Made by a program: the position numbers and the translations under genes. Below are positions 53,235-64,000 of a DNA stretch of 64,000 bases, in pieces (position 1 is the stretch's first letter; each line of letters opens with the position of its first letter). The DNA is from Piscicola geometra (taxonomy: Eukaryota; Annelida; Clitellata; Hirudinida; Piscicolidae), in assembly GCA_943735955.1 (NCBI GenBank), contig OX030956.1, positions 3,701,912-3,765,911 of the forward strand, given 5' to 3'. A model generated the notes under the pieces. That model searched no databases and had not been told where the DNA came from. It saw only the letters and a program-made list of their open reading frames with translations.

Positions 53235-53535
53235 TTCCATTTATTTATCATTACTATTTATTAATTATTTTCTTTATACCTCAATCACATGTGCACCGAT
53301 TGATTGATTTTTATAAGCTGTGAGTTAAATGGTTCTTGTCTCTATTAAAGTTGTCAGCTTTCACGAAGCGATGTTGATTTTGTCAGAAAGTTTATAAAGT
53401 CTCAGTATCTTGGTGGTTCACAAATACAGTGGTTATAAATGAATGTGTGAGATACATTACTTTTCTTTTCAAAGCTATATATTACTTTTTTGAGTAGGTG
53501 TTATAAACGCCTGTGCAGTGCAGTCTTGCTGATAT

Positions 53536-53612
53536 GGGGCCATCCATAAAAGACGTCCACAAATTTTTTTCCCCCCCTTCCCCCCTAGTTGTGGACGTCC
53601 AAAACATATAAT
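53536..53612. repeat. Inverted repeat (foldback) with C-rich loop
   Basis: GACGTCCACAA at about 53552-53562 faces TTGTGGACGTC about 28 bp later, with a T/C-rich loop (TTTTTTTCCCCCCCTTCCCC). It is preceded by GGGGCCATCCATAAAA. This looks like one end of a small DNA transposon or MITE. Confidence 0.6.
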
Positions 53613-54177
53613 ATTTTGGGGAAATTTACAACAATATAAAGAGTCTGTTTTTGCAAATATTTAGTTAGAAATTCCAACTATTTTCAGGAAAATTCTTAAT
53701 GAAATAATAACTGTTCAAAATCATTTAAGTAAATCAGTGTAATAAAAATGTAATAAACAAATTATCCACCATCAATCAACAGAACATTCAAATTTTTAAG
53801 AATTGTTTGTTTGAGACTTTATTGTATTTGACAAATCAAACCTCCACAACATATTTAAAAAATAATATTCAAATATGATTTTTGCGGAAGAAATTTTGGA
53901 AAAAAACGAATAATCTGCGATAATAATATAATTATTAAACTTTGGATTGCCCTGTGATGATGGTTAGGTTAGAGACAACGAGTGAAAGACAAGAAGTGGA
54001 GCTGGAGGTAGTAGGTGTAAAGATGCTAGGGTTTTTGCAAGAAGTGAAAAGGTAAGATAAGATGAAAAATATATAAGATAAGATAAAAAATGAGCGTATC
54101 AAAAGTGCAACCCATTATTTTCGCTTGCAAGATGGTTTGTAAAAAAAGAATATGAATTATATTAATTGACTGGAAAC

Positions 54178-54880
54178 TTTGGTTAGCAGCTGCCATTTCG
54201 GCAGCCGCTCAAATAAATTTGTAGAATAAACGGTTTTGGGTATAATATATTAACATTTTAGAATCTTAAGTCTAAATAAAAATTAAATTTAATTAGTTAG
54301 AATGTTTTTAGTTCGAATGTTGGTTGTTTTGAATCTTTCAAGGAATGGCCGCGGCAGACCAAGATGGCCGCAGGGAATCAAGTGAGCTGCGACATAAAGA
54401 AGAAATCCTTCCATAGCAGCAGCTGTACCAGCGTTGGCAAAGACTTCTCTTTCACCCTCTTTCGCAGCCTCGGCACCAGTGGCAAGACAGAAAATTGAGA
54501 AGAATGATGATTGTGTTTTGTTGTTTTGAGGATGATGAGGTAGTGATTGTGCTGTGGTATGAGTGTTGGTACTGTGGTGATGATTGAATTTTTTATTGGT
54601 GGTGATAGTGATTTTTTGGCGGTGATTGTCATGGTGGTGTGGGTGAGGTTGGATTATTGAGGTTGATTGTTTGTTTTTTTATATATTTAAATTGATATAT
54701 ATACATACATACATTGGTAGTGGTCTAAAAACCGTTTTATTTAACAAATTTATTTGAAGAGCTCTTTTGTTCACTTATGAAAGGGCGCTATACAAATCAT
54801 TAGTGATTGATTGATTGATATATCCAAGAATGCTGAAGATCTTTGGTTAGCAGCTGCCATCTTGGCAGCCGCTTTAACCG
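54178..54880 (+). mobile_element. Composite repeat bounded by 36-bp direct repeats
   Basis: CTTTGGTTAGCAGCTGCCAT followed by TTCGGCAGCCGC at about 54178-54213 recurs as the same 20-mer followed by CTTGGCAGCCGC at 54840-54875. Each copy contains an inverted repeat (GCTGCC...GGCAGC). The interval includes a copy of the dispersed repeat seen at 241-420 (54626-54820), ending in GGGCGCTATACAAATCA and TGATTGATTGATTGAT. No intact coding region is present. Confidence 0.7.
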
Positions 54881-55066
54881 TAATGATTTTGTTAAATAGT
54901 TTGTCTTCTTATCTAATAATTTAGTTTTTTTTAATTTCAAATAATTATAGTAATCATAATTTATATCTTTTTTTGTTTTCTGGTTTTAAATTTATCTTGC
55001 TCTCGGAATTAAAATCTTCAACCAATAACTGTCTATAAGACTACAATAAAAACTTATTTTAAAAGG

Positions 55067-55345
55067 AAGAAGTGCCAAGGCCTCAAATTGAGCACTAATG
55101 CACAGTTTGCAAGAACCCACTGGCTACCTACTGCACAAGGCAGATGAGCTCTGCAGATGAAGGACAGACTGTTAGAACGAATCTTCAATACATGACTGTG
55201 TTTATGAAGAAGTGCCAGGGCCTCAATTTGAACACCAGTGCACAGCTTGCAAGCACCCACTGGCTACTTACTTCACAAGACAAATGAGCTCTGCAGATGA
55301 AGGACAGACTGTCAGAACGAATCTTCTACACATGACTGTTTATGT
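55067..55345 (+). repeat. Two tandem copies of a 139-bp unit
   Basis: Unit 1 (about 55067-55206) and unit 2 (about 55207-55345) both read AAGAAGTGCCA(A/G)GGCCTCAA, then CAGTTTGCAAGA or CAGCTTGCAAGC, CACTGGCTAC, GAGCTCTGCAGATGAAGGAC and CATGACTGT. Identity is high with scattered changes. It probably belongs to the LINE fragment just downstream. Confidence 0.9.
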
Positions 55346-55399
55346 CTATTATCTATTGAAAACTGACGTATTAGACAATTATTACCTTACTTAGATGAC

Positions 55400-55584
55400 C
55401 CTTCTTTAACGATGTCCATATATTTAAAACTCATCACATCCTTATTTAACTACTTCTATATCATTATTTACTTTTCGTACGGATCTGAAGACATATCTGT
55501 TTAACAAATTCATTTACCAGCGCTCTTGAATATGAGGAAAGAGCGCTATAGAAATTGATTTGATTGATTGATTGATTGATTGAA
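55400..55584 (+). mobile_element. LINE 3' tail fragment
   Basis: It ends ACCAGCGCTCTTGAATATGA, GGAAAGAGCGCTATAGAAAT and then (TTGA)n. The body codes for an RT C-terminal remnant (TCTGAAGACATATCTGTTTA, as in the LKTYLF motif of the LINE at 28140). It is the same 3' class as the reverse-oriented tail at 60955-61020. Confidence 0.8.
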
Positions 55585-55788
55585 GATGGAGCTACTAGAA
55601 AAAAGAAAATGCAAGATCTAGTTAATTGTATGCAGCCAAAAGAACAGTGAAATAATTTGATTACCAGACAAATATGACATATTAATTTAAAATTAAAAAA
55701 TAATTAATTCTGCAAATTTTATTTCGAATCTATGCTAAAACCTTTTTGAGGCGGGATAATTTGGACGTGTTTGACTTCTGCTTCAAGA

Positions 55789-59762
<3,974 letters not shown>

Positions 59763-59888
59763 TTCAAAAGGCTTTGAACATTTATTTACTTCTTCAAAGT
59801 TTACTCTGACTATTTGCCTAAATTTGTTAATAACTATTTATACCTCAGACTCTATATAACTTTAAATTCTTGACATTTCTTAATTCTC

Positions 59889-61230
59889 TTAGACCCTTAT
59901 TACAATTCCTGCAACAAATCCACCTGGGTTTTCTTCATCGAAATATGCGCATCTGACGAGCTCTTTTATCTTAAAAGTTTTGGCTAATGCCGTGAAGTTG
60001 TCAGAAAGAATAGTGGGGTTCGTTAGACTCGTTCTTATTTCTGCTCTTATCTGAAGGTAAGTAATTTTATTTTTGTATATTTTATTAATTTAATAAAATT
60101 TTGTATAAACCTTCTCAACGTTTAATTCTTCGCCAGCTTCTAGTTTTTTTGGTAGAAGGAATTCCTGCCAAGCGAACTCGAAGCTGATTCCCCACGCCAG
60201 AGGGTAGTGGTCGAAGACGATGATACTCTTCTCACTAGCGTGGCTAGCCAAGTACACGATGTCCAACTTTGCGTTATTGAAATAGTGTTTGCCGTCGATG
60301 TAAATCAAGTCACACGGAGGAATTAAACCATTGGACACCGCTTCAGACAGTGAATTCAATGAATCTTCAGCGATTACCTCAAAACGATTCATCGAAAATA
60401 TCTTTGAAAGATTTTCTTTCATTTTTTTGGAGTTCGGATGTAATGCTCTGTCAAAACTGTACACTTTTAGGTTTGGATTTGCGCTGAGAAAGTTGAAACT
60501 GCTGAAATTTGCAAGAAAATAATTTTGGTGAATGAAATGAAATAAATTACAACACAAGATTTAATGGCAAAGCGATAAAAAAGGAAATTATATACCTGTG
60601 GCCATAATTGAATCCTGTTTCACATACAACTTTGATGCTGGAATGCTTAGCTATATGGTGGAGAAAACGAACTTTTGCGTCATGCAAAGCATTCATTTCC
60701 ATCAAACTTTCGGAATTGTTTTTCACAAGAGCGACGCTGAATAGTTTGAATATTGAATAAAAATAACTGCTAACAGTTTTATAAGTTTAACATGTAATTT
60801 CTCACTATGAATCGAATCGAATCTTTTTAGATTTGTAGTCTTCTGTCATCGGGATGGTTCCCCAGTCTGTCAACAGTTTATTACATCTATTTCTACTTCT
60901 GAAAAAAATTGTATTGAAAACTAAATTACCATTAGTTTAAATAATCAAATCAATCAATCAATCAAATAGATTTCTATAGCGCTCTTTCTTCAAATTCAAG
61001 AGCGCGAATGCAGTAAGATTAGATGTTTCATGTATATTTGATTCTAACCTATCAAAAATGTCCATGTGTCTTAAAATATCTAATACTGGGTTTGAACCAT
61101 TAGAAGAGGTAATTAGAGATTTGTAGTATTTTGGTTTAAAATTTAAAACATGAATTATAAAATACATATAAAAAGCCAAAGATCCTAAAAAGAAAAGAAT
61201 CCATTTAGATTTATTGACAGATTTTTTCAT
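59889..61230 (-). CDS. Membrane-anchored class I SAM-dependent methyltransferase-like protein
   Basis: Exons 61230-61049, 60898-60806, 60736-60596, 60501-60111 and 60050-59889 join in phase to 322 aa. The N-terminus is basic, then hydrophobic (WILFFLGSLAFYMYFIIHVL), a type II signal anchor, so the catalytic part probably faces the Golgi or ER lumen. Class I methyltransferase motifs follow: motif I VCETGFNYGHSS, acidic motif II at VYSFDRA, a middle strand PPCDLIYIDGKHYFNNAKLD, and IIVFDHYPLAWG. This arrangement (ETG-x-N-x-GHS, then DL-x-YIDG-x-H) is that of small-molecule or protein methyltransferases of the Methyltransf_24 type. Substrate is unknown. A LINE 3' tail lies in intron 1. I am sure of the fold and not of the reaction. 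Confidence 0.8.
60955..61020 (-). mobile_element. LINE 3' tail in methyltransferase intron 1
   Basis: On the minus strand: CATTCGCGCTCTTGAATTTG, AAGAAAGAGCGCTATAGAAA, then (TTGA)n. It is closely similar to the tail at 55530-55584. It makes the exon-1 reading frame look longer than it is; the true donor is GATAG|GTTAGA at 61049. Confidence 0.85.
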
Positions 61231-61882
61231 TTTGAATAGATAATTCTTAAGAATTCTTCAAGTCCTATTTAATTGAAGAATTAAAGGTATTTCCACGACC
61301 TTTTAACAACAAATAAAAACGTCATCATTTGAAGCGATCATAAATTCAAAATTCTTTCTTTCTGATTAGTTTGTAACCTGTGTCTAAGATATTCCTGAGT
61401 TTTCGCACTATGGTTTTAATTAATACTGCCTAATGTAGACATAGATTATATGCGATTACAACACCATAATAAAATAAATATTTTAACATAAATAAACTAA
61501 ACTAAATAACTTCTATATAATCTTGAAAGCTTTTGAGTTTTCTTTTCTTATATAAAAAGGATACTTTATTTATTTTATCGACATTTATTTCGAATCATTA
61601 TGTATCAAATTTTTATTAGTTAATAACATAAAATCAATACATTGGCAAAAATAATCAAACTATTTACATCTTTATTTCCGAATCAAAAATCGATTTTATA
61701 GATAGGTTTTAACGATAGGATAGTATAAACTTTGACAGAAACATCAATAAATAATAAAAAACCGAAACAAAAATTAGAAATATAACGAATCATTACAAAT
61801 GATTTTTCGCACAACATAGATTTTTTGGAAAAATACAAATCATTTAATGAAAGAATAAATATTATTTATTAAAAAAAATATT
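61231..61882. other. Spacer between EMC10 stop and methyltransferase start
   Basis: AT-rich with no recognisable exon, RNA gene or repeat. It must carry the methyltransferase promoter unless that gene is co-transcribed with EMC10. Confidence 0.5.
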
Positions 61883-63617
61883 TTAGGCTTGTCTTTGCGG
61901 ATTGCCCAGGTCAGTGTTGTTGACCACCATGATGAGAATGACGAAGGGCACAATGTACATCCACTGTGTACGTTTGAAGGTCATGATAATGATATACAAG
62001 TGTCAATGACTATCATCATCCTCACCACCATCATCACCACCACCATCATCATCATCATCATCATAAAGGCGATGATGATGCATCGATGAATGAAACAAAT
62101 AAGAAAAATGTGGCTTTTGTGAAACAAAAAATATATTAAAGAATGATGATGGTGTTTTTGTTTTTTTTGGGATTATGATGATGATGATGATGATACTAGA
62201 TATGATTATGATGATGTTGCTGCTGATGATGATGATCATTGACACTTACATATTTGACGAGGAAGGACCTATTGTCGGTGTTCTGTCCCATCGCCTGTTG
62301 CTTCTCCAACTCGAGCTTCCTCACGTAAGAGTCTGTGTCAGGCCTGAGCAGTGGGGTGATGGAAAAAGCCATTAATTAGATAATTAAATACATTTAATAA
62401 AATCTTTCATTATTTTTCAAATTGAATTAAGATTTTAATTGATGTGACAAGAATAGCCATTGAGATACATTTATTTGAACCTTTTAGTAATTTAAAATTG
62501 AATTACATTTTTTTAAACCTATTATCATCATCATCATCATAATCTTCATCAAAACCTATCATGCACTTCTCCCATAAATGCCTCAGTGACTCACACAGGT
62601 CCGTTCAGAGTAACTTGCACATCGACAGACGTCTCAAAGGTGTTTGCCGCCTTTCCTGCCCACGCCCTCTTCTGGCAGTACTTGATGTTGGTGCTCAGAA
62701 ACACTCCGACCAAGCCGCCTCCCCCGTCCAAGTGAACCGTCAGTGAGTCCTTCAAGCCCGCCTCCAGCAATGAGCACTGCATTGATGGGGTTTTCAAATG
62801 GGAAAATAGTTAATTTTTTTCCAATTTGCAGGAATTTTATGAATATTATAGTTTTATGTATTCATCATTGTCTTAATTTGAGTCTTAGGTCTATTCTCAA
62901 GGAAAGATGATTAAAATGAAAGGAAACTGACAGCCTTGGTGAAGCTGTGGACATATTTGGAGAGAGTTCCATCGTCGTTTATTCTCGCAACTCGAATCCT
63001 ATATATTCCATCATTCAAAGCCAGCTCCTGCAATCAATTATTCAATTTGATTTAAGAAATTAAACCTGAATAAAAGATTTATAATTATAAGAATAGTTTT
63101 TTTTACTTAAATTAACTTCTTAACATCAGCCACTTCTATAATAGAGGTCAAATACCTGCAAAAGCACCCTAAACTATAAATATACCTTTTTGAATATTTA
63201 TTGAAAGATCAAACTCAAGCAATGGAGTCACCTTTAGTTTTTTGAACTCCTGTTGAGTTACAGGCGCCTCCTGGTGCATCTCTGCCTTGCCTGCCCTCAA
63301 GGCATTGATGCTGATCACTCCTTTCTTGCTGTAGTTCGGTGTAACGCCTGAATTGGTCGAAAAACATTATTTTGAAATCTTTTAACATTAATTACATGCT
63401 TATAAGTTATATTTTAAATGTATTATATTTAAACTTTAATTTTGAACAGAGCTTACTGTCATCTAATGTGTGCTCCACAACCAGCTTGAAGTAGCCATCG
63501 AAAACTTCATCCGCCTGAACCTAGGTTGAAAATAAAATATTTTATTTTATTTTTTATATAATTTAAAAAAGATTTTACCGTAGAAATAACTAGCAATAAA
63601 ATGAGCAGTAAATCCAT
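61883..63617 (-). CDS. EMC10: EMC10-like subunit of the ER membrane protein complex
   Basis: Subunit of the ER membrane insertase complex, mostly in the ER lumen with one C-terminal membrane helix. Seven exons: 63617-63579, 63520-63457, 63347-63232, about 63026-62932, about 62780-62597, about 62360-62251 and about 61959-61883, giving roughly 225 aa. Signal peptide MDLLLILLLVISTVQA; lumenal beta-rich part with FDGYFKLVVEHTLDD, YSKKGVISINAL, TQQEFKKLKELALNDGIYRI and CSLLEAGLKDSLTVHLD; then KLELEKQQAMGQ, membrane helix MYIVPFVILIMVVNN and the short end LGNPQRQA. Length and order match EMC10. The NGPV|PDTDSYVRK join uses the strong donor GTGAGT. The last intron carries (CAT)n/(GAT)n repeats. It lies about 240 bp downstream of the COX17-like gene on the same strand. 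Confidence 0.88.
61998..62236. repeat. CAC/CAT and GAT trinucleotide repeats in EMC10 intron
   Basis: Plus-strand CATCATCATCCTCACCACCA and CATCATCATCATCATCAT at about 62012-62063, then GATGATGATGATGATGAT and GTTGCTGCTGATGATGATGA at about 62175-62236. The two halves are complementary in type and could pair. Confidence 0.85.
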
Positions 63618-63855
63618 TTTAACAAAAGTGAACTCTAAGTAAAAATGATCATGCAACTGAGATTCTAAATTATTTGAAATGAAATCTTAAATTTTTTCGT
63701 TTTCATAGTTACTAATATTATAGAATTTCAGATTTTTCGCAATTAAAGAAACGACAAGTCAGGTTTTGCTATTTTTATTCAATTATCAATTCTGAGATGG
63801 CATGGTGGTAGTGAATTCATTTTAAAAATGACTGAGTCTTGGAATAACGGCCCAT

Positions 63856-63964
63856 TTAAGCCTTTTTTCCGTTCTTTGGAGGCATTCCTCCATTCTTCTT
63901 GACGCATTCATCATAAGCTTTGATCAGGTCAGCGCACTTCTCTTCACCGCCCTTGTCTTTAATA
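63856..63964 (-). CDS. COX17: COX17-like mitochondrial copper chaperone, last exon
   Basis: The last exon of a minus-strand gene that continues past the window. It encodes IKDKGGEEKCADLIKAYDEC then VKKNGGMPPKNGKKA and TAA. CADLIKAYDEC is a CX9C half of a coiled-coil-helix-coiled-coil-helix fold, and EEKC-x-LI-x-AY-x-x-C matches the second helix of COX17, which delivers copper for cytochrome c oxidase in the intermembrane space. The N-terminal CCxC copper site should be in the exon beyond 64000 and cannot be checked. The acceptor is TTTCACAG at 63965-63972. The family call rests on one exon; another small CX9C protein is possible. Confidence 0.75.
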
Positions 63965-64000
63965 CTGTGAAAGAATAATGAGCAGTTTAGACAACATTCA

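Larger units (their letters stand above)
53235..55788. other. Repeat-rich spacer between FKBP and the coiled-coil gene
   Basis: It contains the inverted-repeat hairpin at 53536, the direct-repeat-bounded element at 54178-54880, a tandem duplication at 55067-55345 and a LINE 3' tail at about 55400-55584, each listed separately. The remaining parts are AT-rich. No gene was supported here. Confidence 0.65.

Overview
This window is animal nuclear DNA from an AT-rich invertebrate whose phylum I cannot name. Evidence for a metazoan: many short introns with GT-AG (a few GC-AG) borders, a complete insulin-receptor-family kinase, ABCB/P-glycoprotein transporters, peripherin-type tetraspanins, SETD6, EMC10 and COX17. 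It also has a nuclear tRNA-Lys, tRNA-derived SINEs and CR1/L2-like retrotransposon tails ending in TTGA repeats. Coding exons are clearly richer in G+C than introns and spacers.

Layout, left to right. 1-1.6 kb: spacer with an old repeat and one small membrane-protein ORF. 1.6-5.1 kb (-): SETD6-like lysine methyltransferase. 5.3-12.6 kb (-): insulin-receptor-like receptor tyrosine kinase, 26 exons, about 1,306 aa. 13.3-24.1 kb (-): ABCB transporter 1, 28 exons. 24.1-31.4 kb: divergent spacer with an unrecognised acidic-tail gene (-), a dead LINE fragment in one of its introns, and tRNA-Lys(CTT). 31.4-42.7 kb (+): ABCB transporter 2, a head-to-head inverted paralogue with the same 28-exon structure. 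43.3-45.7 kb (-) and 48.0-50.0 kb (+): a second head-to-head paralogue pair, peripherin-like tetraspanins; the first carries a 355-codon Lys/Glu-rich tail. 50.6-53.2 kb (+): FKBP52/51-like immunophilin with TPRs. 53.2-55.8 kb: repeat-rich spacer. 55.8-59.8 kb (+): coiled-coil/disordered protein, tentatively like the meiotic IHO1/Mer2 family. 59.9-61.2 kb (-): membrane-anchored class I methyltransferase. 61.9-63.6 kb (-): EMC10. 63.9-64.0 kb (-): last exon of a COX17-like copper chaperone.

The gene models were joined exon by exon by hand. For SETD6, the insulin receptor, both ABC genes, both tetraspanins, the FKBP, the coiled-coil gene and the methyltransferase the intron phases close to an uninterrupted frame, which is the main support for their being intact. 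The most unusual features are the inverted ABC pair, whose nucleotide-binding-domain segments are nearly identical even in introns while the membrane domains have diverged, and the tetraspanin with its long charged tail. The genes do not form one pathway. The tight same-strand spacing of insulin receptor/SETD6 (about 200 bp) and COX17/EMC10 (about 240 bp) could reflect simple compactness or operon-like transcription.
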